Assembly (NCBI RefSeq): GCF_014841215.1
Contig: NZ_JACYTR010000013.1
Coordinates: 48,792-112,791 of the forward strand
Length of the DNA: 64,000 nt
Direction of reading: 5' to 3'
Origin: Pseudomarimonas arenosa
GTDB lineage: Bacteria > Pseudomonadota > Gammaproteobacteria > Xanthomonadales > Xanthomonadaceae
Both the position numbers and the translations under genes were made by a program. Below the pieces are notes generated by a model, which was given only the letters and a program-made list of their open reading frames with translations, was not told the DNA's origin and ran no database searches. The first letter of the stretch is position 1. Each line of letters begins with the position of its first letter. Below, one piece after another: positions 35,159-44,118 of this stretch.

Positions 35159-35917
35159 ATGCGCAGCGGCAATCCTGCACTTGGCGATACCTTCCTCGAC
35201 GTTGGCAGCGGGCAGCTCAGCGACCGCAGCCAAGGCGTGATGACGATGGACGGCACGGTCAACAAGACCGCCATCCTGCTGGCCTTGACCGTGATGATGG
35301 CCGGCTTCACTTGGTCGATGGTCGACGGCCCGGAGACGGTGGCGCGGGTGATGCCTCTGACCATCGGCGGCGCCATCGCCGGTCTGGTGCTGGCCTTGAT
35401 CACCGTGTTCAAGAAGACCTGGGCTCCGGTCACCGCGCCCCTGTATGCGCTGGCCGAAGGCCTGTTCATCGGCGGGATTTCTGCCTGGTTCGAACTGCGT
35501 TTTCCGGGCATCGTGATGCAGGCGGTGGGGCTGACCTTCGGCGTGTTTGCCGCCATGCTGGCGCTGTATCGCAGCCGGGTAATCAAGGTCACCGAGAAGT
35601 TCAAAATGGGCGTGGCGGCCGCCACTCTCGGCATCTTTGCCTTCTACCTGATCAACTTCGTGGCCAGTTTCTTCGGCTGGTCGTCGTCCCTGCTCGACTC
35701 CACCAATGGCAGCATGATGAGCATCGGCTTCTCGCTGATCGTGGTCGGCATCGCGGCGCTGAATCTGGTCCTGGACTTTGACCTGGTGGAAGAAGGAGTC
35801 AATGGCGGCGCACCGAAATTCATGGAGTGGTATGCCGGCTTCGCCTTGCTGGTCACCCTGGTCTGGCTGTACATCGAAATGCTGCGCCTGCTGGCCAAGC
35901 TGCAGTCGCGCGAGTGA
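35159..35917 (+). CDS. Bax inhibitor-1/YccA-family membrane protein
   Basis: The 252-residue protein starts MRSGNPAL, the usual start of this bacterial subgroup, and has seven hydrophobic helices. The family (BsYetJ, YccA) includes pH-sensitive calcium leak channels and FtsH modulators. The C-terminal acidic residues around FDLVEEGV are in the usual place. A clean terminator follows at 35939, so the gene appears to be a single unit. Physiological role is not shown by context. Confidence 0.9.
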   Translation: MRSGNPALGDTFLDVGSGQLSDRSQGVMTMDGTVNKTAILLALTVMMAGFTWSMVDGPETVARVMPLTIGGAIAGLVLALITVFKKTWAPVTAPLYALAEGLFIGGISAWFELRFPGIVMQAVGLTFGVFAAMLALYRSRVIKVTEKFKMGVAAATLGIFAFYLINFVASFFGWSSSLLDSTNGSMMSIGFSLIVVGIAALNLVLDFDLVEEGVNGGAPKFMEWYAGFALLVTLVWLYIEMLRLLAKLQSRE

Positions 35918-35938
35918 TCAACCGGTGATACAGCGAAA

Positions 35939-35965
35939 AGGGCGCCTGCGGGCGCCCTCTTTGTT
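35939..35965 (+). terminator. Rho-independent terminator
   Basis: AGGGCGCC (35939-35946) and GGCGCCCT (35951-35958) form a perfect 8-bp stem with a 4-base loop, followed by CTTTGTTT. It ends the BI-1 gene, 22 bases after the stop. Confidence 0.85.
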
Positions 35966-35983
35966 TGGCTGCGGCGCTTAGCG

Positions 35984-37249
35984 ATGCGTGACAGCAGCCG
36001 GATTCTGATCAGCCTGTTGCTTGGCCTGCTTGGCGGCGCGCTGCTGCGCGGCACCGATCCCGCGCTGCTGACGGCAGCGCAAGTCCTGGTGTTGGTCGGC
36101 GAGCTGTGGTTGAAGCTGCTGCAGATGAGCGTATTGCCGCTGATCGTTGCGCTGCTGATCAGCGGCGTCTGCAGTGCCGGCGAGCAGGCCGGCCGGCACC
36201 AGCTGGCGCTGCGCAGTCTGGCGGTGTTTGCTGTACTCCTGCTCGGCTCGACACTGATCTCGGCCACCACGGTGCCCCTGCTCTTGCACATCTGGCCGGT
36301 CGATCCGGCCGCCGCCGAGGCCCTGCGTCAAGGGGTCAGCACTGCGTCTCCGGAACTCGGCGCCGCGCCACCGATCAGCGCCTGGCTTCTGAACAGCCTG
36401 CCCAGCAATCCGTTTCAGGCCGCCGCCGAGGGCGCGGTGCTGCCCTTGATTGTCTTCGTGCTGCTGTTTGCCCTGGCCGCAGCACGCCTGGAGGCGGCCA
36501 AGCGCGCAGCGATCGCAAGCTTTTTTGAGGCCGCCGGCGAGGCTCTGCTCGGTGTGGTGCGGGCGGTGCTGCGGCTGGCCCCGATCGGAGTGTTCGGCCT
36601 GGCGCTGGCGGTCGGTTTGCGCGGCGGCGTAGCGGCGGCCGGCGCCATTGCCCACTACTTGCTGCTGATCTGCGCGCTGGCGACCCTGCTGATTGCGTTG
36701 CTGTATCCGCTGGCCCTGGGTCTTGGGCGACTTCGGCTACTGCAGTTCAGCCGCGCCGCGGCGCCGGCCCAGGCCGTGGCTTTCAGCACCCAGAGCTCGC
36801 TGGCCTCACTGCCGGCCATGCTGCAGGCCTGTATCGAGGGCCTCAGTCTGCCGCCGCGGGTAGTGGATATCGCCCTGCCACTGGCGGTATCGCTGTTCAA
36901 GTTCACCAGCCCAGCGCTGAATCTGGCCGTGGTGCTGTTTGTCGGTCACCTCTATGGTGTCGAGTTCAGCGCTGCCAGTCTGCTGGCCGGCGTAGCCGTC
37001 GCCCTGCTTACCAGCATTGGCGTCGCTGGCATTCCGGGTCAGGCTTCCTTTCTCACCACCACGGTGCCAATTGCCGCGGTGATGGGCGTGCCGAACGAAC
37101 TGCTTTTTCTGCTGCTCGCCGTCGAAGTGCTGCCCGACCTGCTTCGCACCGTGGGCAATGTCAGCGCCGACATGGTGGCCTGCGCCATCATCGCCCGCGA
37201 TCAGTCGCCCGTTCTCAACCCTTCGTCGCCTGACGAACCTCGTAGTTAA
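35984..37249 (+). CDS. DAACS-family dicarboxylate/amino acid:cation symporter
   Basis: The 421-residue protein has about eight membrane helices and the family's re-entrant signatures: AFSTQSSLASLP (the serine-rich loop), FKFTSPALNLAVVLFV, and IGVAGIPGQASFLTTTVPIAAVMGVP. DAACS carriers (GltP, DctA) take up glutamate, aspartate, or C4-dicarboxylates with H+ or Na+. The exact substrate cannot be read from the sequence. Its last 35 bases overlap the convergent acpH gene. Confidence 0.88.
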   Translation: MRDSSRILISLLLGLLGGALLRGTDPALLTAAQVLVLVGELWLKLLQMSVLPLIVALLISGVCSAGEQAGRHQLALRSLAVFAVLLLGSTLISATTVPLLLHIWPVDPAAAEALRQGVSTASPELGAAPPISAWLLNSLPSNPFQAAAEGAVLPLIVFVLLFALAAARLEAAKRAAIASFFEAAGEALLGVVRAVLRLAPIGVFGLALAVGLRGGVAAAGAIAHYLLLICALATLLIALLYPLALGLGRLRLLQFSRAAAPAQAVAFSTQSSLASLPAMLQACIEGLSLPPRVVDIALPLAVSLFKFTSPALNLAVVLFVGHLYGVEFSAASLLAGVAVALLTSIGVAGIPGQASFLTTTVPIAAVMGVPNELLFLLLAVEVLPDLLRTVGNVSADMVACAIIARDQSPVLNPSSPDEPRS

Positions 37250-37832
37250 GAATCGCACGGCGCTCGAGCGCATAGGCTTGTAGCTGGGGAAAGAAGCGTT
37301 CGAAGTGCCAGCTGACCTGCTGTTCGAACTCACGCAGCTCGACCAGGGCCGCCAGCAGATGATCACCCTTGCGCGACAGGCGTCGGGCGATAGCCGCCAC
37401 CGCCCGCTGCACCGCTTCGAAGTGCCGGTACGAATGCAGCCAGTCATGACGGCGCATGCGGCTGATCACCACCTGCACGTGCAAGGGCAGCTGCGCCGAA
37501 CAGGCGCCGAGGGCGCGATAGAAGCGCGCGGCAAACTGATCCAGCGGTTCATCGCAGTAGTGCGACCAGCGACGTGCCAGTAGATGGTCAAAGTACACGT
37601 CGAGTGCAATGCGAGCGAACAGACGCAGCGGCGCACGGCAGCAGTGACGCGCCGCGCGCACCTCGGGGTGGCGATCAGTGTAGGAATCGATATAGCGATG
37701 CAGCCACATCTCGTGCTGCAGTTCGAGGCTCAGGTGATCGGCATCGCGCGGGCGCATGAAATCACCGAGAAAGGCGCCAATCATGGCGTCTTCGCTGTGG
37801 TTCGCCAGCAGGATGTGGGCCAGATAGTTCAT
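37215..37832 (-). CDS. acpH: Acyl carrier protein phosphodiesterase AcpH
   Basis: AcpH removes the 4'-phosphopantetheine group from holo-ACP. The 205-residue protein has family features: MNYLAHILLANHSEDAMIGAFLGDF at the N-terminus, LHRYIDSYTDRHPEV (metal-site Asp/His of the HD-like fold), and LDVYFDHLLARRWSHY. The start is ATG at 37832; the longer open frame to 38156 is not coding-like. Its end overlaps the symporter gene tail-to-tail by 35 bases. Confidence 0.9.
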   Translation of the reverse strand: MNYLAHILLANHSEDAMIGAFLGDFMRPRDADHLSLELQHEMWLHRYIDSYTDRHPEVRAARHCCRAPLRLFARIALDVYFDHLLARRWSHYCDEPLDQFAARFYRALGACSAQLPLHVQVVISRMRRHDWLHSYRHFEAVQRAVAAIARRLSRKGDHLLAALVELREFEQQVSWHFERFFPQLQAYALERRAILNYEVRQATKG

Positions 37833-38019
37833 TGCCCATGGTTCTGCGCCCCACGCGGGACTTGAGTTCCAGCATAGCGCCACCGCCAACGGCGCGTCAG
37901 CAGGCGCAGCGGCCCTCGCTACCGTGGACCGCGGCCCGATCAGCGTTGCGCTGATGAAATCTGCCGTTCTATGCGCGGCGAGGTGGCCTTCGAGGCTGCT
38001 CATGGCCACGCGCTGCCGC

Positions 38020-39288
38020 TCAACTCGCTGTTCGCTTCGCAGTCTGTATCGGTTGCCACGACAGGCGCGCGACCACACGCGTCTCATCAGCGTGCAGGGT
38101 AAACAGCCAACCGTTGCGCTCGCACAGCCGCTGAACGATGCCCAGACCCAGACCATAGCCGCCGTGAGGCGACGCCGGTTCGATCGACCCTGGCTGCCCG
38201 TCGTCGTCAGCGCTCACCTGATTGGTGACCAGAAGCTCATGCGCGTTGATGAGAATCTTGATCGGCCCCTGCCCATCGAGCGTCTGCTCGAACGCGTTTC
38301 GCACCAGGTTGTTGAGGGCGATGAAGAAAGCCTGCGGATGGCCGCATACCCTGGGTGTTGCCAGTTCGTTGACAACAACGTCGACGCACTTGCCGCTCAA
38401 CAGGTAACGCTGCTGATCTACCGCTTGGCTCACCATCGGCATCACCAAGAACTGCTCGTCGTACAGGCCATCATCGATCTCTCTGGCCAGACACAAGAAC
38501 ATTTCAACCGTGGCCTTCATTTCGAGCGTCGCACGCCTCGCCCGCTCGACGGCCATCGCATCAGCCGGCGAAAGATCGCTTTGTTCAAGCAACTCAAGCG
38601 CGCCGGTTATCACCGTGATCGGCGTTCGCAACTCATGACTCGCCGATCCGGTGAAGTACCGCTCCCGCGCGACAAAGGCGCTGATTCGCTCGAGCGTCTT
38701 CTCAATCGTCGCCGCCAGCATGCCCACCTCATCATCGCCGAACCGGCCCGAGTCGATGCGTCTGTGATCCCCATCCGATAGATGTTGCAGATCGATCTCT
38801 GCGACCACTTTGGCCAGCTGCGCGACGGGCGCGACGGCTCTGCGCATTACCACAAGTCCCAGAGCAAAACCCAGCGTGCCGAGCGCACCGACAACGCTGG
38901 TGATGACGAGCAGCAACCACCAATCCTCTGACGAAGCCGCCTCAATCCCGGTAACGTCCAGCACAACGAAGGCTCGCCCTTGCGCGTTGTCGGCAGTCAC
39001 GACGGCGACATGCAACTGTTCGGATTCAAATTCGTACAGCCCCGCTTCGGGATCTGATTGCGCCCATTCCCTGAGTGACTCCGGCAGGCTGCCAACGGCA
39101 TCGTATCCCTGAAGGTTCAGCGTCAGATCGGGATAGCTCTGGGCCGCACGTCGCAACTGATTGGTGAGCACGCGATCCTCGCTCAGCCTGATTGCAGCGT
39201 AAAAGGCGAGGCCCCAGGCCACGCTGAGCAAAGCGACACAAGTCGCAAACGCGATTGCGACGCGCCTGCGCAAACTGTGCCGGTACAC
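38020..39288 (-). CDS. Membrane sensor histidine kinase
   Basis: The 422-residue kinase starts at a GTG that overlaps the response-regulator stop by one base. Two membrane helices (about 10-32 and 125-150) enclose a periplasmic sensor of about 90 residues. A HAMP-like linker follows, then the phospho-acceptor H218 in SASHELRTPITVI, the N box NNLVRNAFEQ, and the G box GYGLGLGIVQRLCE. It is the third gene of a leftward receptor-regulator-kinase operon, so its signal may concern what the TonB-dependent receptor imports. Its partner regulator is frameshifted in this sequence. Confidence 0.9.
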   Translation of the reverse strand: MYRHSLRRRVAIAFATCVALLSVAWGLAFYAAIRLSEDRVLTNQLRRAAQSYPDLTLNLQGYDAVGSLPESLREWAQSDPEAGLYEFESEQLHVAVVTADNAQGRAFVVLDVTGIEAASSEDWWLLLVITSVVGALGTLGFALGLVVMRRAVAPVAQLAKVVAEIDLQHLSDGDHRRIDSGRFGDDEVGMLAATIEKTLERISAFVARERYFTGSASHELRTPITVITGALELLEQSDLSPADAMAVERARRATLEMKATVEMFLCLAREIDDGLYDEQFLVMPMVSQAVDQQRYLLSGKCVDVVVNELATPRVCGHPQAFFIALNNLVRNAFEQTLDGQGPIKILINAHELLVTNQVSADDDGQPGSIEPASPHGGYGLGLGIVQRLCERNGWLFTLHADETRVVARLSWQPIQTAKRTAS

Positions 39289-39993
39289 TACCGATCATCC
39301 TCCGCAATGCGGTACCCGATGCGATGCACGGTATGGATCAGCGGCTTGTGGAACGGCTTGTCGACGGCCTGTCGAAGTTTGTACATATGCGAGCGGAGCC
39401 CATCGCCATCAGGGCGTTCGTCAGCCCATAACAGTGTTTCAAGATCGTCGCGAGTCACCACCGATGGCGACTCTTCCATCAGTCTTTGAAGGATCTTGAT
39501 GCCGGCATGGTGGAGGTGGATGCGCCGCCCTGCGCGATGCAATTGCAGCGTGGATCTATTCAGAACCAGATCACCCACAGTCAGCAGGCTGTCGGCCTTT
39601 CGGTGAGTTCGCTTGTACAAGGCCTGCAGCCGCGCATGCAGCTCCTGCAATGCAAACGGCTTGACCAGGTAATCATCGGCTCCCGCCGCGAACCCCCCTA
39701 AGCCTGTCGTCGAGCGTATCTCTCGCCGTAAGCATAATCACGGGCGTTTCTGCATGGGCGCCGGCGCGCAGCTTTTGGCAGAAACTCAGACCATCCAAGC
39801 CAGGAAGCATCAGATCCAGAACGATGAGGTCAAACGGATTCGTTGCGGCCAGGCGCATTGCGCTCAGACCATCGTAAGCGAAGTCGAGAATGTAACCGTG
39901 CTTTTCGAGATACGCGGCAATGTTCGCGCAAATGTCGCGGTTGTCCTCCACCACCAGCGCTCTGATTGGCGCTGATCCAAGCGCGGATACCAT
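39288..39993 (-). pseudogene. OmpR-family response regulator split by a frameshift
   Basis: Two frames together make one normal regulator. The first (from ATG 39993, after GAGGAGG) encodes a receiver with D60 in LIVLDLMLPG and ends in LRGVRGGSR, at a TGA near 39673. The second, in another frame, continues FAAGADDYLVKPFALQEL, with the conserved receiver Lys, then a winged-helix domain ending GYRIAEDDR at 39288. The break lies at a run of six C (39693-39698, six G on the coding strand): five would restore the frame. This is either a sequencing error in a homopolymer, a real mutation, or a slippage switch. The intact gene would sit between the receptor and kinase genes. Confidence 0.88.
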
Positions 39994-40004
39994 CTGACGC
40001 CTCC

Positions 40005-42389
40005 TCACCAGGCGTAGTCGAATCGCAGACCGATAAGCGGCTCGGCTTCGCTGTCGTCCTCCACGTCGACGCCTCTGCGGTAGTCAAACTCGGTGTCATC
40101 GGTCGACGAGGCTGCCGTCACATTGATCACATCTAGAAACGCCGTCATGTCAATAGGACCAAAGGCGCGACGATAGTCAATCCGAACGTTAAGAAGCCCG
40201 TAATCACTCTTGCGACCGACATTCCGCTCAATGGTCTCTCTCGAAAAGCGCAATGGCTGTCCGGGCCCCAACACGTCTGAGTGCACAACGAAGACATCGT
40301 CTGGTCTGCCGGAAAGATACTTGTAGCGCCCAGCCACCTTCCAACGATCGCTGATCTCCCAGGTCAGGCCGAGGGTAGCGACGTGCTCTCGACTGAACTC
40401 AGCGGCAACGTCGCCACGACCGTCCTTCCGGTCAACCACAGCATCGTTGTAGGAGTAGGTGGCGGTGGCGTAAATGCCTTCGCGAACCATGCCATTGACC
40501 ACTACATCGACGCCATGCGATGAACCATCGCCGTTGTTTGCAAACGTTCCGTTTGCTCGGTCGAGGTCGACTACCAGATTGTCGAGGTTCTGATAATAGG
40601 CTTCGGTCAGTATCGACCAGCGCTCGTTCGGGAAGTACTCAAAGCCAAAGCTGCCATGCGTGACCTCTTCGTTTTCGAGGTCGTTCAGCTCGTTGGCCGC
40701 AAGGTTGAGAAACCGCGGCGACTGGTGAAAAAGCCCTGCGCTTGCAAAGTACCTGATCGCCCTGCTCGGCCGCCAGTTGACGCTGAACCTGGGCGACGTC
40801 AAGGTCTCGTCGGTAAGGCCATCCCGATCAAGCCGCATGCCGGTACGGAAATCCCATTTTCCATGTTCGAATACCTGATCGATATAGCCTGCATAGCTGG
40901 TTTCCTTCCGTCGCAGCGAGGCGTTGATGTTCTCGGGAGTCAGCACAATGAAACGCTGATCAGGGTCGGGCCTGAAGTCGTCATTGTCATAGACGAAACG
41001 AATCCAGTCTCCATCCAGAACGGTGCTGTAGTCCAACTCAACTCGCGTGACATGAATGCCGGCATTGAACACGCCCCATCGATTCGCTGTCCGGAAGTCG
41101 CTGCGCCAGCCAAGCTCGGTCTCATCTTCCCTGACGGTGATGATGTCTTCCCGCACCGGAAAACCGGAGGCCGGTGTGCCCGGGGGAACGAGATCGGGAA
41201 AAGCTTCACCCTGGGCACTGATCTTGTCACTTGCTCGGTAGTAGACCTTGTTGGTCCAGACAGCCTCTTCGCTGATCAACGATCGCAGCGTCAGGCCATA
41301 CAGATCGCTATCCTGCTCGGTATCCAGAAGCGATGCATCCTCGAAGTTGGGCGACTCGAAGACATGGGTCACATCGCGACTAAAGTCCTCGTGCGTATCA
41401 ATGAGCAGCACTTCCAGGGTGTTATTGGTGCCGATCGGCATCACAGACTTGATGATCACATCTCTCAAGACAGGCTCGCCGATGTCGAGTTCTTCGATGT
41501 CTTCGAATAGTGCACCGAAGTCCAGTCGCCGGGCGGAAACCAGCAAGGTAGAGCCATCAGTGATGCCGGCCGGGCCGTCGTAGCCCACTTCAAGGCCTGC
41601 CAGGTCGTAGCGCAGACTGGCCGAAGGACTGGGATTTCCATCAGCGACCTGGAGCTTGAGCAGCGATGCAGATCGACCGCCGTACGCCGGACCCCATCCC
41701 CCCGGTGAGAACTCCGCACCACTGATCACATTCGGCGCGAAGATCGAGAAGCGGCCACCGCCGCCAACGTCCTCGTCTTCGCCCAGTGTTGCATCAAAAT
41801 GCACCGCCTTGTCGAACGGAAAGTCGTCAACGAATACCAGGTTATCTCGTGGGCCACGACCTCGCACGCTGAAGCTTGCAAACTCGCTGTTGGATGCCAG
41901 GCCAGGTAGCCCGTCCAGCGACAGCAGCGGATCTGCGCCACCTCCCACGGCACTGCGCAACGCCTCTCTATCGAGAAATGTGCTGGAAACCGATGCAAGG
42001 TCATCCGCCGCCCGCGCCCGCACCACCACCGCGTCAAGTGCGTTCGCGCTGAGTTCGAACTCGACCCGCGTGTTCTTGCGGGTCACCACACGTACGCTTG
42101 GCGCATAGGCCGAAGAATAGCCGGCCTTGGTCGCATTCGCGGAATACAGGCCGGGGTCGAGTTGCTCAACGACAACGCGCCCTTGCGCGTCGGTTTCGAC
42201 CGTCCGTGTGGAACTGGTTTCCCGTTCCGTCAGCATGATCTGCACGCCGGAGAGCGGCCGCTCGCTGTTCTGATCTTTCACAACCAGGGTCAGAGCGCCC
42301 GGCGCTTCTGCGGCCAGGGCAGAGAGCGGACCGATCGCCAGGAACGCCAGTAGAGTCAACCAGACTGCCGAATTCGAGAGCCTACCCAT
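40005..42389 (-). CDS. TonB-dependent outer-membrane receptor with N-terminal carboxypeptidase-regulatory-like domain
   Basis: From the ATG at 42389 (GGGGGAT upstream) the protein has 794 residues. A signal peptide (AVWLTLLAFLAIGPLSALAAEA) is followed by a ~90-residue beta-sandwich (ALTLVVKDQNSERPLSGVQIML ... GLYSANATKAGYSS), a plug domain (SVRGRGPRDNLVFVDDFPFDK) and a long 22-strand barrel ending in LRFDYAW with a terminal aromatic. Such proteins import large or scarce substrates with TonB energy. It lacks the N-terminal signalling domain of FecA-type receptors. A response regulator and kinase follow in the same direction, overlapping or nearly so, suggesting substrate-responsive control. 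Confidence 0.9.
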   Translation of the reverse strand: MGRLSNSAVWLTLLAFLAIGPLSALAAEAPGALTLVVKDQNSERPLSGVQIMLTERETSSTRTVETDAQGRVVVEQLDPGLYSANATKAGYSSAYAPSVRVVTRKNTRVEFELSANALDAVVVRARAADDLASVSSTFLDREALRSAVGGGADPLLSLDGLPGLASNSEFASFSVRGRGPRDNLVFVDDFPFDKAVHFDATLGEDEDVGGGGRFSIFAPNVISGAEFSPGGWGPAYGGRSASLLKLQVADGNPSPSASLRYDLAGLEVGYDGPAGITDGSTLLVSARRLDFGALFEDIEELDIGEPVLRDVIIKSVMPIGTNNTLEVLLIDTHEDFSRDVTHVFESPNFEDASLLDTEQDSDLYGLTLRSLISEEAVWTNKVYYRASDKISAQGEAFPDLVPPGTPASGFPVREDIITVREDETELGWRSDFRTANRWGVFNAGIHVTRVELDYSTVLDGDWIRFVYDNDDFRPDPDQRFIVLTPENINASLRRKETSYAGYIDQVFEHGKWDFRTGMRLDRDGLTDETLTSPRFSVNWRPSRAIRYFASAGLFHQSPRFLNLAANELNDLENEEVTHGSFGFEYFPNERWSILTEAYYQNLDNLVVDLDRANGTFANNGDGSSHGVDVVVNGMVREGIYATATYSYNDAVVDRKDGRGDVAAEFSREHVATLGLTWEISDRWKVAGRYKYLSGRPDDVFVVHSDVLGPGQPLRFSRETIERNVGRKSDYGLLNVRIDYRRAFGPIDMTAFLDVINVTAASSTDDTEFDYRRGVDVEDDSEAEPLIGLRFDYAW

Positions 42390-42581
42390 CGTGCTATCCC
42401 CCAAGAAATGACCGAGATGAGACGCAGGAAGGCTAACAACGCGAATGTGGCAACAAAGTCGCTCGGATGTGAAATGCGGGTGTGAGCTGACCAGCCTTTC
42501 GAATCGCGCTTTGCCGAAGAGTCCGGAGACATCGCGTTGCCCGCCCATGACTTGTGGCAGGCTCGCTATACCGAAGTTCTG

Positions 42582-42604
42582 CATAGTCTTGTGCTCAGAC
42601 TATG
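42582..42604. promoter_or_regulatory. Probable PadR operator
   Basis: CATAGTCT (42582-42589) and AGACTATG (42597-42604) are perfect 8-bp inverted repeats with a 7-base spacer, directly before the TAGGAG ribosome-binding site of the padR-like gene. Position and symmetry suit binding by the PadR dimer to control its own operon. Confidence 0.55.
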
Positions 42605-42616
42605 TAGGAGCTCGCG

Positions 42617-43003
42617 ATGTCAGCGACCCCCAACAACGAAACCCTGGCCGACCTGCTGCTGCGCAAGTTCCACAAGGAATTGTCGGCCGGCACGGTGTCG
42701 CTGGCCTTGCTGGCAGTGCTGGACTGGGCCAAGCAACCGATGTACGGCTACCAGATCGCCAAGACCCTGGAACGCCACGGCAGTGGCGTGCTGAGTGGCA
42801 AGCAGAGTGCGCTGTACCCGGTGCTGCGCAACCTCGAGGCCGCCGGGCTCCTGGCCAGCGAGGTCGAGCCCTCGGTCAGCGGGCCTCCACGGCGCTACTA
42901 CTCGATTACTGCCGACGGACGCCGGGTGCTGGAGACCTGGCGCCAGGCCTGGACAGCCACACGTGATTCGCTCGACACCATCCTGAGAGGACATCTGTCA
43001 TGA
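42617..43003 (+). CDS. PadR-family transcriptional regulator
   Basis: The 128-residue protein has the PadR winged helix: LALLAVLDWAKQPMYGYQIAKTLE, then GKQSALYPVLRNLEAAGLLASE, and the wing GPPRRYYSITADGRRVLETW. The PadR family represses genes until a ligand or membrane partner releases it. The ATG at 42617 follows TAGGAG. It overlaps the next gene (ATGA), a HAAS-domain membrane protein, which is a very common pairing. Confidence 0.9.
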   Translation: MSATPNNETLADLLLRKFHKELSAGTVSLALLAVLDWAKQPMYGYQIAKTLERHGSGVLSGKQSALYPVLRNLEAAGLLASEVEPSVSGPPRRYYSITADGRRVLETWRQAWTATRDSLDTILRGHLS

Positions 43004-43962
43004 CATCGCCTGATCCCACCGGCAGTTCGCTGCCGCGCTCGGTAGCCGAGTATCTGGTGCAGCTGCGCCAGGCCCTGGCCGGCGCCGATCCGGCGCTGAT
43101 TCAGGATGCGCTGTACGACGCCGAAGAGTACCTTCGCGCGGAACTGGCGCTGGAAACCACCAAGGGCGGTGCCCGCCGCAGCGAAGCCGAGGTACTGGCG
43201 GCGCTGGCATCGAGCTATGGCGCCCCGGCCGAAGTGGCGGAGATCTATCGCGATACTGAACTCAAGGTTCAGACGGCACTGCGAGCGCCGGCGCCGCCGC
43301 CGCAGCGCTCGGGCTGGGCGCGGGTATTCGGCGTTATCGTTGAGGCCCGCACCTATGGTGCTCTGCTGTACATGTTGTTGGCCTTGGCCACCGGTGTGTT
43401 CTATTTCAGCTGGGTAACCGTCGGCATCTCGCTGTCGCTGGGCCTGTCGATCCTGATCATCGGACTGCCCTTTGTCGTGTTGTTCTTCGGTTCGGTGCGG
43501 GTATTGTCCCTGGTTGAAGGCCGCCTGGTGGAAGCCTTGCTGGGCGAGCGCATGCCACGGCGCCCGGTGTACAGCGACCAGCAGCAGCCGCTGCTGACCC
43601 GCATCGGTCAGATGTTCAGTGACCCACGCAGCTGGGCCTCGATGCTGTACTTCGTTCTGATGCTGCCGCTTGGCATCCTGTATTCGGTACTGACCATCAC
43701 CCTGTTGTCGCTGTCCAGCGGCTTTATTGCCTCGCCCATCGTGGCCCTGTTTGGCGCTCAGCGTGTTCAGTTCAGCATGGGAGATGGATGGATGTTCGGC
43801 CACCCGGTCGGTGTCACCTATGCCGACCAGGTCTGGTGGGCTCTTCCCCTGCTGTTCGTGCTGGGCTGGACGCTGCTGTTCCTCACCTTGCACCTGGCCC
43901 GCGGCCTCGGTTTTCTGCATGCCGCTTTGGCCAAGCAGCTACTGGTCAAGCCTGGTGAATGA
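43000..43962 (+). CDS. HAAS-domain sensor-like membrane protein (PadR partner)
   Basis: The 320-residue protein begins with a helical cytoplasmic domain of about 85 residues (VAEYLVQLRQALAGADPALIQDALYDAEEYLRAEL ... GAPAEVAEIYRDTEL), the HAAS/DUF1700 type usually found beside PadR. Four or so membrane helices follow in two pairs (about 118-165 and 210-245), then a final one near 285-305. It is translated together with the PadR gene. It probably senses membrane or envelope state and works with PadR, as inferred from the pairing. Confidence 0.85.
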   Translation: MTSPDPTGSSLPRSVAEYLVQLRQALAGADPALIQDALYDAEEYLRAELALETTKGGARRSEAEVLAALASSYGAPAEVAEIYRDTELKVQTALRAPAPPPQRSGWARVFGVIVEARTYGALLYMLLALATGVFYFSWVTVGISLSLGLSILIIGLPFVVLFFGSVRVLSLVEGRLVEALLGERMPRRPVYSDQQQPLLTRIGQMFSDPRSWASMLYFVLMLPLGILYSVLTITLLSLSSGFIASPIVALFGAQRVQFSMGDGWMFGHPVGVTYADQVWWALPLLFVLGWTLLFLTLHLARGLGFLHAALAKQLLVKPGE

Positions 43963-44118
43963 GGCGGATCGGGAAGCGCAGAACGCAATCCGATGTTCAG
44001 GCTCGCAGCGCCTGCAGGCGCCTGACATCGCTGACACAGGCGATTGCTGAGCCAAGCCCAGCGAGGCGCCGGACACTCGGCGGGCCACAGGCCACCAGGG
44101 CAGCCATAACATTGCATT

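Noticed and set aside
37833..38156. N-terminal extension of AcpH
   Set aside because: The added residues are not family-like and the ATG at 37832 gives the typical MNYLAH start.
42390..42581. Cobalamin or other riboswitch upstream of the TonB-dependent receptor
   Set aside because: No B12-box or other conserved riboswitch core could be recognised in the leader.
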